From: JBEEJZ01 sp046046915
GTDB taxonomy: Bacteria; Pseudomonadota; Gammaproteobacteria; Burkholderiales; Burkholderiaceae_C
Length of the DNA: 58,537 bases
Assembly: GCA_046046915.1 (NCBI GenBank)
Contig: JBJOIT010000016.1
Location: 1 to 58,537, forward strand
Reading direction: 5' to 3'
Shown: positions 30,717 through 38,946 of the stretch, piece after piece
How the letters are laid out: every line of letters begins with the position of its first letter
Numbering within the stretch: position 1 is the first letter of the stretch
Made by a program: the position numbers and the translations under genes
Notes under the pieces: generated by a model
Database searches by the model: none
Told to the model about the DNA's origin: nothing
What the model saw: the letters and a program-made list of their open reading frames with translations, nothing else

Positions 30717-31832
30717 TCAGGCCTTTTTGGCGCCAAAGAAGTGGCTCACCGCCATGCGACGGCTGATGTTGGTGTCTTGGTCCCATTTCACGGCACGGGC
30801 TGCGAAGGCCTTTTGTGAAGCCACGATTTCCTTGAACAAGGGGTTCTCAGCGGATTTCTTTTCGAGAATTTCAGACCAGATCTTCAATTGGTCTTGCAAG
30901 ATCGCATCAGGCGTCTTGTAGAACTTGACCTTGTCTTTGGTTTGCAATTCAACGTAATCCTTGGAATAACGGTCGACAGCCTTCCAGGACATGTCTGCAG
31001 ACGCGGCCTCTGTGGCGCCGGCAATGACGGCCTTCAACTTGGCAGGCAGAGCGTCGTACTTGGTCTTGTTGAACATGATCTCAAAGGTTTCTGCGCTTTG
31101 GTGATAGCTTTGCAGCATGCAGACTTTGGAGACATCGGGAAAGCCCAAAATGCGGTCAGATGTGGCGTTGTTGAATTCAGCACCATCGAGCAGACCGCGG
31201 TCCATGGCAGGCACGATCTCGCCGCCGGGCAAGGCGTTCACGGCAGCGCCCATGGCGGTGAACAGGTCAATGGCCAGACCATTGGTACGGAATTTCAAAC
31301 CCTTGAAATCGGCCGACTTGGTGATGGGCTTTTTGAACCAACCCAGAGGCTGGGTGGACATGGGGCCGTACAAGAAAGATTGGACGTTGCCGCCAATAGA
31401 GGCGTACAACTTGGCCAGCAACTCAGCGCCACCGCCGTACTTGTGCCAAGCCAAAATCATGTTGGCGTCCATGCCGAAGGCCGGACCGGAGTTCCACAGG
31501 GCCAGGGCATTTTGCTTGCCATAGTGGTAACCCAACACACCGTGACCGCCGTCCAAAGTGCCTTTGGACACGGCTTCGAGCAAACCGAATGCTGGGACCA
31601 CAGCACCAGCAGGCAGCACTTCGATCTTCAGATCGCCACCCGTCATGTCATTGACTTTTTGGGCGTAGTCCAAGGCGTACTCGTGAAAGATGTCCTTGGC
31701 TGGCCAAGTGCTCTGCCAACGCATGGAAATCGGCCCGGTCTGCGCTTTTGAGATCATGGGCGCCGAGAGGGCTCCGGCAGCAACGGCAGCGCCCTTGAGC
31801 AGGCTACGACGGGGAGTTTTGCTAACAGTCAT
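30717..31832 (-). CDS. dctP: TRAP transporter substrate-binding protein (DctP/TakP type)
   Basis: 371 residues, periplasmic. The N-terminus KTPRRSLLKGAAVAAGALSA is a twin-arginine-type signal ending at SKAQ. The mature part resembles DctP proteins of the TakP branch (MRWQSTWPAKDIFHEYALDY; LKFRTNGLAIDLFTAMGAAV; GAEFNNATSDRILGFPDVSK). TakP relatives bind alpha-keto acids or related carboxylates as their sodium salts, so a carboxylate ligand is likely but unproven. A good site GGAGACC precedes the ATG. Promoter-proximal gene of the operon, with an inverted repeat 17 bases upstream of its start. Confidence 0.9.
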   Translation of the reverse strand: MTVSKTPRRSLLKGAAVAAGALSAPMISKAQTGPISMRWQSTWPAKDIFHEYALDYAQKVNDMTGGDLKIEVLPAGAVVPAFGLLEAVSKGTLDGGHGVLGYHYGKQNALALWNSGPAFGMDANMILAWHKYGGGAELLAKLYASIGGNVQSFLYGPMSTQPLGWFKKPITKSADFKGLKFRTNGLAIDLFTAMGAAVNALPGGEIVPAMDRGLLDGAEFNNATSDRILGFPDVSKVCMLQSYHQSAETFEIMFNKTKYDALPAKLKAVIAGATEAASADMSWKAVDRYSKDYVELQTKDKVKFYKTPDAILQDQLKIWSEILEKKSAENPLFKEIVASQKAFAARAVKWDQDTNISRRMAVSHFFGAKKA

Positions 31833-31848
31833 GGTGGTCTCCAGTTGA

Positions 31849-31872
31849 AATTTGAACTTACCGGTTCAAATT
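31849..31872. promoter_or_regulatory. Inverted repeat upstream of dctP
   Basis: AATTTGAA (31849-31856) and TTCAAATT (31865-31872) are perfect inverted arms with an 8-base spacer, ending 17 bases before the dctP ATG. The symmetry and position suit an operator in the leader. A weak -35/-10 (TTGATG, 17 bp, TAAGTT) overlaps it. Confidence 0.5.
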
Positions 31873-31977
31873 GTGACCATCAACCACTTTTTTAGAACTG
31901 GGGTTTACCCTCATAAAAACAAATCAACGAGCAAAACATTTGACTTTGACAACCGCGACGACCGTCCCGGTTGATTT

Positions 31978-32445
31978 TCAATTGCGTTGTACCCACCGTT
32001 TGGTCATGACCATGCCAGCCACCATGGCGATCGAAAAAATCACCGCATCCTGAGATCCGATCAACACGGAAGCAAGTGCTGGCCCAGGGCAAAAACCACC
32101 CAGCCCCCACCCCACACCAAACAGGGCTGCGCCCAAAACAAGGGGCAGATCCACATCCGTCCTCGTGGGCAACTTGAATGACCTGGCCAGCCAGGGTTGG
32201 CGATGTGGCCTCGGTGTGATGGCGAAGGCAAGCAGTGTTACCAGCACCGCACCACCCATCACAAATGCCAGGGACGGGTCCCAAGCCCCGGGAAAGCCAC
32301 CATCCAACATGGCGCCGATGTTTAGAAATCCAATCACCTTGGCGGGCTGTGTCATGCCTGACACCACCAGCCCAGCTGCAAAAAACACGCCGCAAAAAAA
32401 CGACAAGGCCAACGCAGGGAAAGCACTTTTGAATTGAGAGTTCAT
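31978..32445 (-). CDS. YeeE/YedE-type membrane protein (C-terminal-half type)
   Basis: 155 residues, mostly membrane helices. Repeat motifs typical of the YeeE/YedE (TsuA-like) sulfur-compound transporter family are visible: GLVVSGMTQPAKVIGFLNI and GVGWGLGGFCPGPALASVLI, the latter with the functional Cys. It is one of two half-size proteins; the other is encoded 13 bases upstream. Together they equal one full TsuA-like channel. They are divergent from a persulfide dioxygenase gene, so import or export of thiosulfate or a related sulfane-sulfur compound is likely. Confidence 0.85.
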   Translation of the reverse strand: MNSQFKSAFPALALSFFCGVFFAAGLVVSGMTQPAKVIGFLNIGAMLDGGFPGAWDPSLAFVMGGAVLVTLLAFAITPRPHRQPWLARSFKLPTRTDVDLPLVLGAALFGVGWGLGGFCPGPALASVLIGSQDAVIFSIAMVAGMVMTKRWVQRN

Positions 32446-32458
32446 TTTTGATTACCGC

Positions 32459-32866
32459 TCAAAAAGCCCATGCCTTCATGATCCCAACCGTTGCGAACCC
32501 GGTGGACATGAAAACCAGGACAGCCACCAAGGAACGCCAGGAACGCCGACCTAGACCGCATACCCCATGCCCGCTGGTGCAACCAGCGCCCAAAGTGGTA
32601 CCCACGCCCACCAGCAAACCGGCACCGGCCAGCATCAAGGGGGAGCGCGCCTGAGCCACAGGTGGCGACAGCCAAAGCGCAAACATGGCACCGCCCAACA
32701 CCAAGCCAAGCAAGAAAGCCCAACGCCAGTCCGCGCCGCGTAGACCTCTGATGAAGGCATCAGCGGTGATGCTGCTGATGCCCGCAATGCGCCCAACCCC
32801 TGCCAACAGCAACCAACTGGCCAGCCCGATCATGATGCCGCCCAACAGCGGCTGCAGATAATTCAT
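32459..32866 (-). CDS. YeeE/YedE-type membrane protein (N-terminal-half type)
   Basis: 135 residues, hydrophobic, four to five helices. It contains the paired motifs GIMIGLASWLLLAGVGRIAG and VGVGTTLGAGCTSGHGVCGL, with Cys residues expected to contact the sulfur substrate in TsuA/YeeE proteins. The start MNYLQPLLGG has TAGGA upstream. It is followed 13 bases later by the second half-gene, so both halves are probably made together and form one channel. Divergent from the persulfide dioxygenase gene across 64 bases. Confidence 0.85.
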   Translation of the reverse strand: MNYLQPLLGGIMIGLASWLLLAGVGRIAGISSITADAFIRGLRGADWRWAFLLGLVLGGAMFALWLSPPVAQARSPLMLAGAGLLVGVGTTLGAGCTSGHGVCGLGRRSWRSLVAVLVFMSTGFATVGIMKAWAF

Positions 32867-32930
32867 CTTCAAAATCCTATAAAGTGCCAATTTTGCAATA
32901 AGCCCAGCTCAGAAGCGGCCACCCTCGTCT

Positions 32931-34067
32931 ATGCAACCCATACAACTTTTTGACCCGGCGTCCAGCACGTACACCTATGTTTTGTATGACGTGCAAACGC
33001 GCGAGGCGCTGATCATTGATCCGGTCAGCGAACAACTGGAACGTGACCTGCAGGTGCTGCGGGACAAGGACCTGAAGTTGATCTGGACGGTGGAGACTCA
33101 CGCGCATGCGGACCACATCACCAGCGCGGGTCAGCTCGCCGAGCACGCTGGCGCACGTACGGCAGTGCCGCGAGCTTGTGGCATCAGTACCGCTGCCGTC
33201 CAGCTGGCGAATCAGGACACCCTAAGCTTCGGCAGCCAGAAGATCACTGCCCTGCACACGCCGGGCCATACCGCCGGCAGCATGAGTTTTCTGTGGGAAA
33301 CAAACTGCACCCAGCACGTGTTCACTGGTGACACCTTGTTGATCAATGGTTGCGGACGCAGCGACTTTCAGTCTGGCAGCGCTGCCGACCTGTACAGCAG
33401 CATCACGCAAGTACTGTTTAGTTTGCCGGACGACACTGTGGTCTGGCCTGGACATGACTACCAGCAACGCACGCACTCCAGCATAGGTGCCGAGAAGGCT
33501 GGCAATGCGCGTATTGCGGGCAAGACCCTCGCGGAATTTGTCGACACCATGAATGGCCTTAACCTGCCACGCCCGCGTCGCATGGATGAGGCCGTGCCCG
33601 CCAACTTGGTGTCGGGTTTGCGCCATGACGCCGACGCCGCGGGTAGGGTTGCAGACGCCTTGGGCGCCTTGCCAGCAGAAGGCTATGCCGGCGATGTGAG
33701 TGCCACATTGGCTTATCGCTGGTGGCAAGCAGGAGAAGCGGTGCTGATAGACGTGCGTACCGATGCCGAACGCGAATGGGTCGGCTTTGTGCCGGGCGCC
33801 GTAGGCTTGGCATGGAAACAATGGCCAGGCATGGCCATGAACCCAGGTTTTGAACAAGGTTTGCAAACAGCGTTGGCTGACGGCAAAAAGGCAGTCCTGC
33901 TGTGCCGCAGTGGCGTCCGATCGATTGCGGCCGCAAGACGAGCGACTGAGTTGGGGTTTGAGGCCTACAACATCCTGGAGGGCTTCGAGGGGGACCCCGA
34001 CAGCAACGCACACCGTGGCAACAAAGGCGGCTGGCGTCTTCAAGGGTTGCCCTGGCGGCAAGCCTGA
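32931..34067 (+). CDS. Persulfide dioxygenase-rhodanese fusion
   Basis: 378 residues, cytosolic. The N-terminal metallo-beta-lactamase fold of the ETHE1 type has metal motif THAHADH (56-62), HTPGHTAGSMSFL and FTGDTLLINGCGRSDFQ. These proteins oxidise glutathione persulfide to sulfite. The C-terminal rhodanese domain has active-site CRSGVRS (Cys325), which can pass sulfane sulfur to or from the dioxygenase. Such fusions are known. Just downstream lies coaX with a nine-base gap. Divergence from two YeeE/YedE genes suggests a compact sulfane-sulfur detoxification or assimilation unit. No obvious Shine-Dalgarno sequence. Confidence 0.92.
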   Translation: MQPIQLFDPASSTYTYVLYDVQTREALIIDPVSEQLERDLQVLRDKDLKLIWTVETHAHADHITSAGQLAEHAGARTAVPRACGISTAAVQLANQDTLSFGSQKITALHTPGHTAGSMSFLWETNCTQHVFTGDTLLINGCGRSDFQSGSAADLYSSITQVLFSLPDDTVVWPGHDYQQRTHSSIGAEKAGNARIAGKTLAEFVDTMNGLNLPRPRRMDEAVPANLVSGLRHDADAAGRVADALGALPAEGYAGDVSATLAYRWWQAGEAVLIDVRTDAEREWVGFVPGAVGLAWKQWPGMAMNPGFEQGLQTALADGKKAVLLCRSGVRSIAAARRATELGFEAYNILEGFEGDPDSNAHRGNKGGWRLQGLPWRQA

Positions 34068-34076
34068 TCCAGCATC

Positions 34077-34856
34077 ATGAGCTTGCTGGCCCTGGATATC
34101 GGCAACACTCGGCTTAAATGGGCCCTTTACGACACCCCTGTTCCTTGTAGCACGCCTCTCGCACAAGGCGCTGAGTTTCTGGAAAACATAGACCGGCTGG
34201 CCGAATCGGTCTGGTCTGACCTGCCTCCGCCCGACGCGATGCTGGGCTGCGTGGTGGCAGGCGATGCCGTCAAGCTACGCGTTCAGGAACAGATGGAAAT
34301 TTGGGACGTCAGTCCGCATTGGGTGATTTCCAGCGAGTTTGAGGCAGGCGTCACCAACGGTTACGACCACCCCACCCGTTTGGGTGCGGACCGTTGGGTG
34401 GCCATCATCGGGGCATGGCAGCGGATCGTGGCCAGTGGACGCAAGCGCCCACTGGTGGTGGTCATGGTGGGCACGGCCGTGACGGTGGAAGCCATCGACG
34501 CAACGGGTCGTTTCCTGGGTGGACTGATCCTGCCTGGCCACGGCATCATGCTAAGGGCCCTGGAATCTGGCACGGCCGGGCTGCATGTACCCACCGGCGA
34601 GGTGCGTCCATTCCCAACCAACACCAGCGACGCCCTGACGAGTGGGGGCACTTACGCCATCGCCGGCGCAGTTGAACGCATGGTTCAGCATGTACGTCAG
34701 CACTGTGGCGAAGACCCTGCCTGCATCATGACCGGCGGGGCGGGCTGGAAGATGGCGCCCAGTATGTCCACCCCCATCGAATTGGTCGACAACCTGATTT
34801 TTGATGGCTTGCTGGAGATTGCACGGTCTCGCCAGCTGGCACTGAGCCGGCTCTAA
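34077..34856 (+). CDS. coaX: Type III pantothenate kinase
   Basis: 259 residues. First step of coenzyme A synthesis, phosphorylating pantothenate; the type III enzyme is typical of Burkholderiales, which often lack CoaA. N-terminal phosphate-binding ALDIGNTRLKWALYD, GADRWVAI and VVMVGTAVTVEAID, and C-terminal MTGGAGWKM are ASKHA-fold motifs. The order of GADR and GTAxT elements is as in known CoaX. Short spacing from the dioxygenase gene suggests one transcript. Its stop overlaps that of the convergent amidohydrolase gene by three bases. Confidence 0.95.
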   Translation: MSLLALDIGNTRLKWALYDTPVPCSTPLAQGAEFLENIDRLAESVWSDLPPPDAMLGCVVAGDAVKLRVQEQMEIWDVSPHWVISSEFEAGVTNGYDHPTRLGADRWVAIIGAWQRIVASGRKRPLVVVMVGTAVTVEAIDATGRFLGGLILPGHGIMLRALESGTAGLHVPTGEVRPFPTNTSDALTSGGTYAIAGAVERMVQHVRQHCGEDPACIMTGGAGWKMAPSMSTPIELVDNLIFDGLLEIARSRQLALSRL

Positions 34857-36055
34857 ACCTTTGGGCTTCGCAGCCAAGCCTCGGCCAGACGAACCCAGTA
34901 GCTCGCCCCCAGTGGGATCAAGGCGTCGTTGAAGTCGTAGCTGGGGTTGTGGAGCACACAAGGGCCCTCACCGTGACCGATGTCGCGGTGTGTTCCGTCG
35001 CCATTGGCAATGAAGCAATAGCACCCAGGTTTTTCCATCAACATGAAGGAGAAATCCTCTGCCCCCATGGTGGGCTCCTGGAGAAGTACGTGCTCCACGC
35101 CCACCAGATCAGTCATTACCCGACGGGCAAATTCAGCCTCGGGAGCGCTGTTGATTGTGGGCGGGTAATTACGTTTGAAGGCGAATTCGGCTTGCATGCC
35201 ATAGGCTGCACAAGTATGGGCAGTCATGTCACGCATGCGCTGCTCCAGCATGTCGAGCACCTCGATTGAGAATGTCCGTACCGTTCCCTGCAGCTCGCAA
35301 TAGTCGGGGATCACGTTGGTCGCCTCGCCAGCATGAATCATGGTGACCGAAATCACGCCCGCGTCGATGGGCTTCTTGTTTCGGGTGATGATGGTCTGGA
35401 AGCCTTGCACCAACTGGCAGGCCACCGGCACCGGATCGAGCCCGTTGTGAGGCATGGCTGCATGTGCACCCTTGCCCCGTATCGTGATCTTGAATTCATT
35501 GCTCGAAGCCATGACCGGCCCTGGGCTCACAGCAAAACTCCCCGGCTTCATGCCAGGCCAGTTGTGCATGCCAAACACAGCCTCCATCGGGAAACGCTCA
35601 AACAGACCGTCCCGGATCATTTCCCGGGCACCACCACCGCCCTCTTCTGCCGGCTGAAAAATCAGATAGACGGTGCCATCAAATTCGCGATGTTGCGCCA
35701 AATATTGGGCCGCTGCGAGCAGCATCGCGGTGTGGCCATCGTGGCCACAGGCATGCATCTTCCCCGGGGCTTGGCTGGCGTGTGCAAATGTATTGACCTC
35801 CTGCATGGGCAGAGCGTCCATGTCCGCACGCAAGCCGATCGCCCGCCCTGATGTGTTTGAAGTACCCCTGACGATGCCAACTACCCCGGTACCGCCCAGG
35901 CCGCGCTCCACCGGAATTCCCCATTCCATCAGCTTTTGAGCCACTAGGTCTGCGGTTCTGAATTCCTGAAAGCAAAGTTCCGGATGCGCATGGATGTCGC
36001 GTCGAAGGGCGCTGATTTCCTGTGCCCCGGCGACTAAGGACTCGATAACTCCCAT
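34853..36055 (-). CDS. M20 family amidohydrolase (hippurate-hydrolase-like)
   Basis: 400 residues, cytosolic metal-dependent amidase of the M20D group (HipO, IAA-amino acid hydrolase, N-acyl amino acid hydrolase). Metal and catalytic residues are visible: RADMDALP, ACGHDGHTAMLL, FQPAEEGGGG (catalytic Glu), GMHNWPG and MGAEDFSFML. A dimerisation domain lies in the middle (KGAHAAMPHNGLDP). The start MGVIESLVAG is fixed by GAGGAGG six bases upstream. The acyl substrate cannot be read from sequence. No operon partner: convergent with coaX and divergent from the molybdopterin oxidoreductase gene. Confidence 0.9.
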   Translation of the reverse strand: MGVIESLVAGAQEISALRRDIHAHPELCFQEFRTADLVAQKLMEWGIPVERGLGGTGVVGIVRGTSNTSGRAIGLRADMDALPMQEVNTFAHASQAPGKMHACGHDGHTAMLLAAAQYLAQHREFDGTVYLIFQPAEEGGGGAREMIRDGLFERFPMEAVFGMHNWPGMKPGSFAVSPGPVMASSNEFKITIRGKGAHAAMPHNGLDPVPVACQLVQGFQTIITRNKKPIDAGVISVTMIHAGEATNVIPDYCELQGTVRTFSIEVLDMLEQRMRDMTAHTCAAYGMQAEFAFKRNYPPTINSAPEAEFARRVMTDLVGVEHVLLQEPTMGAEDFSFMLMEKPGCYCFIANGDGTHRDIGHGEGPCVLHNPSYDFNDALIPLGASYWVRLAEAWLRSPKV

Positions 36056-36169
36056 CAACCACCTCCTCAAGATGCATAAGCTTTGACTAGTCTAGCTGCG
36101 CGCTCCCATCTCTGCTGCCGCGTGATACAAAGGGGACAGGACGTAAAAGCTCATCGCCTTCCCATACAA

Positions 36170-38293
36170 ATGCAAACTGCGCACACCTCCCCACACGACA
36201 GCAACGCCACCGATGCGCCTTTCTCTACAAGCAGTCAGGTGCTTGGAGCATGCCCTCATGACTGCCCAGATACCTGCTCGATGATCACCACGGTTAAAGG
36301 GGGGGTGGCCATCAAGGTTCAAGGCAACCCCATGCACCCCCACACCGCTGGTGCGCTGTGCACCAAGGTGTCGCGATACGCAGAACGGACGCATCACCCC
36401 GAGCGCATTTTCTATCCCATGAAACGCACAGGGCCCAAGGGCCTTGGGCAGTTTGAACGTGTTAGCTGGGATGTGGCACTGTCAGATATTGCAAGCCGTT
36501 TGAAGGAAATTGCTGCCCGAGGACCCGACGCCTCTCAGGCCATCCTGCCCTACAGCTATGCGGGCACCATGGGTTTGGTGCAGGGTGAAAGCATGTCTGC
36601 GCGATTTTTTCATCGTCTGGGCGCCTCCTTGCTTGAGCGCACCATTTGTGCCTCTGCAGGCGGCGAGGCACTGATCCATACCCTTGGTGCCAAGGTCGGC
36701 ATGAAGGTGGTAAGCTTTGCCAAGTCTCGCCTCATCGTCATCTGGGGCAGCAACTCCATAGGTAGCAATCTTCATTTCTGGCGTTATGCGCAAGAGGCCA
36801 AGCGTGCCGGCGCCAAGCTGATCTGCATTGATCCCCGCCATACGGAAACAGCAGAAAAATGCCACGAACACATCGCACTGCTTCCAGGTACAGACGCCGC
36901 GCTTGCCTTGGCATTGATGCATGAGCTCATCGTCCATGACTGGCTTGATCACGACTACATCAGTCGGCACACCCTTGGCTGGGATGACTTGCGTGCCCGC
37001 GCTCTTGAGTGGTCGCCGGAGCGCGCAGCACTCACCTGCGGCATTCCAGCAAGCCAGATTCAGCAGTTAGCGCATGACTATGGACGCTGCTTTGAAACGC
37101 AGATGCCGGCCTCCATCCGCATGAACTACGGCCTTCAACGTACACGGGGCGGTGGAAATGCAGTGCGTGCGATTGCATGCCTTCCAGCCTTGATTGGCGC
37201 CTGGCGCCACGAGGGCGGTGGCATGCTGTTATCGAGCTCAGGGCATTTCCCTGTTCAAAGGCGGGCACTCGAGATGCCCGAACTCCTAGGGGATCGCAAG
37301 CCCAGAGCCATCAATATGAGCACCATCGGCGACGACTTGCTGCGCGCGGCGTCTCCTAGCTACGGTCCGGCCATTGAGTCACTGGTGGTTTACAACAGCA
37401 ATCCGGTGGCCGTTGCGCCTGACTCCTCAAAGGTGGTCGCGGGGTTTGCTCGGGAAGACTTGTTCACCGTCGTACTTGAACATTTTCAGACCGATACCGC
37501 TGATTACGCCGACTATGTGTTGCCTGCCACAACCCAACTTGAACATTGGGACATCCACAGCAGCTATGGTCACACGGATGTTTTGCTCAATCGTCCGGCC
37601 CTGCCTGCGGTGGGTGAGTCCAAACCAAATACGCAAATTTTTAGAGAGTTGGCATGTGCCATGGGTTTTACTGAACCTTGTTTCGCAGAAGATGACGAGA
37701 CCTTGTGTCGTCTGGCTTTTGGAGACAAGGTTGACTTTGGCACTTTATTGGCGAATGGTTTCAGTTCATTGAGCCTTACGGACACGCCATTCGCGAATGG
37801 AAACTTTCCGACCCCCTCTGGGAAATGCGAGTTCTTTAGCCAACGTCTGCAGGACCAAGGTTTATGCGCTGTACCAGACTACATTCCCAATCATGAAGCC
37901 CTGGGCACCTCGTCGAGATTTCCCTTGGCCATGATTTCTCCACCTGCGCGGAATTTCCTCAATTCGACGTTTGTGAATGTAAAAAGTTTACGTGCGATCG
38001 AGGGTCAACCGATGGTTGAAATACATCCCTTGGATGCCACTACCCGGGGCATTCAATCTGGGGACAGCGTGCGCGTCTTCAATGACCGAGGAAGCTATCA
38101 CTGCTCAGCTGTGGTGACGACACGAGCCAGAATCAGCGTTGTGAATGGACTAGGGATCTGGTGGCGTAAGCTAGGTACGCATGGAACCAATGTCAACGAG
38201 CTGACCAGTCAGCGCCTGACAGACCTGGGCAAGGCGCCCACTTTTTACGACTGCCTGGTTGAGATTGAACGAGTCCCTCCAGAATCTTCGTAA
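36170..38293 (+). CDS. Molybdopterin oxidoreductase
   Basis: 707 residues of the prokaryotic DMSO reductase/formate dehydrogenase superfamily. The N-terminal segment ACPHDCPDTCSM plus a later Cys in GALCTKV form a 4Fe-4S site. The molybdopterin core has GSNSIGSNLHFWRYA and LICIDPRHTETAEK, and the C-terminal dinucleotide-binding domain has VEIHPLDATTRGIQSGD. There is no Tat signal, so it is probably cytosolic. No electron-transfer partner subunit or cofactor gene is adjacent, so its substrate is unknown. I chose the Met starting MQTAHTSPHD; the frame is open 29 codons upstream but that stretch looks non-coding. Base composition is somewhat lower in GC than its neighbours. Confidence 0.85.
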   Translation: MQTAHTSPHDSNATDAPFSTSSQVLGACPHDCPDTCSMITTVKGGVAIKVQGNPMHPHTAGALCTKVSRYAERTHHPERIFYPMKRTGPKGLGQFERVSWDVALSDIASRLKEIAARGPDASQAILPYSYAGTMGLVQGESMSARFFHRLGASLLERTICASAGGEALIHTLGAKVGMKVVSFAKSRLIVIWGSNSIGSNLHFWRYAQEAKRAGAKLICIDPRHTETAEKCHEHIALLPGTDAALALALMHELIVHDWLDHDYISRHTLGWDDLRARALEWSPERAALTCGIPASQIQQLAHDYGRCFETQMPASIRMNYGLQRTRGGGNAVRAIACLPALIGAWRHEGGGMLLSSSGHFPVQRRALEMPELLGDRKPRAINMSTIGDDLLRAASPSYGPAIESLVVYNSNPVAVAPDSSKVVAGFAREDLFTVVLEHFQTDTADYADYVLPATTQLEHWDIHSSYGHTDVLLNRPALPAVGESKPNTQIFRELACAMGFTEPCFAEDDETLCRLAFGDKVDFGTLLANGFSSLSLTDTPFANGNFPTPSGKCEFFSQRLQDQGLCAVPDYIPNHEALGTSSRFPLAMISPPARNFLNSTFVNVKSLRAIEGQPMVEIHPLDATTRGIQSGDSVRVFNDRGSYHCSAVVTTRARISVVNGLGIWWRKLGTHGTNVNELTSQRLTDLGKAPTFYDCLVEIERVPPESS

Positions 38294-38309
38294 ACCGAGG
38301 CCGACAAAC

Positions 38310-38338
38310 AAAAAATGCCCAACTAGTGGGCATTTTTT
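38310..38338. terminator. Two-way rho-independent terminator
   Basis: Perfect 12-bp stem AAAAAATGCCCA/TGGGCATTTTTT with five-base loop ACTAG. The stem ends in a T-run on either strand. It serves the molybdopterin oxidoreductase gene on the plus strand and the ribosomal operon plus tRNA on the minus strand. Confidence 0.92.
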
Positions 38339-38360
38339 GATGCAGATTGACTGCTTTTTT

Positions 38361-38437
<77 letters not shown>

Positions 38438-38448
38438 GTAAGTGGTAG

Positions 38449-38454
38449 AGTATA
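38449..38454 (-). promoter_or_regulatory. Possible -10 box for tRNA-fMet
   Basis: TATACT on the minus strand, 11 bases before the tRNA 5' end and overlapping the rplQ end region. No convincing -35 was found, so the tRNA may also depend on readthrough from rplQ. Confidence 0.3.
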
Positions 38455-38456
38455 AC

Positions 38457-38861
38457 TTATTCTGACTTGGTTTCTGCGTCTGCAGCAACTTCTGTAGAAA
38501 CTTCTGCGCGATCAACCAGTTCAACCAAGGCCATAGGCGCGTTATCGCCCACGCGAAAACCCATTTTCAGGATGCGCGTGTAGCCACCAGGACGAGCCTT
38601 GAAACGTGGGCCGAGTTCGTTAAACAGCTTGGTGACGCTGTCACGATCACGCAAACGGTCAAAAGCCAGGCGGCGGTTTGCCAGCGTCGCTTCTTTAGCC
38701 AAGGTGATCATGGGCTCCACCACACGGCGAAGTTCTTTGGCCTTGGGAACCGTGGTCTTGATGGCTTCGTGTTCGATGAGAGAGTTCATCATGTTGCGAA
38801 GCATTGCCAGACGGTGTTCGCTGGTGCGGTTGAGTTTACGAAGTCCGTGTCCGTGACGCAT
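38457..38861 (-). CDS. rplQ: 50S ribosomal protein L17
   Basis: 134 residues; lines the outer opening of the peptide exit tunnel. Start MRHGHGLRKLNRTSEHRLAM is classical, and FNELGPRFKARPGGYTRILK is the conserved core. The C-terminal tail (EVSTEVAADAETKSE) is acidic and lineage-specific. Last protein gene of the alpha operon, 85 bases after rpoA; the gap holds a 6-bp hairpin (38884-38907). Confidence 0.97.
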   Translation of the reverse strand: MRHGHGLRKLNRTSEHRLAMLRNMMNSLIEHEAIKTTVPKAKELRRVVEPMITLAKEATLANRRLAFDRLRDRDSVTKLFNELGPRFKARPGGYTRILKMGFRVGDNAPMALVELVDRAEVSTEVAADAETKSE

Positions 38862-38946
38862 GGTAAGTTTCCTTAGGTTTCAAGAGCAGCCGTATCAGGT
38901 ACTGCTCGTAGCACTGAGCAAAGGTGCCGTTATGAATAGCTCTTGA

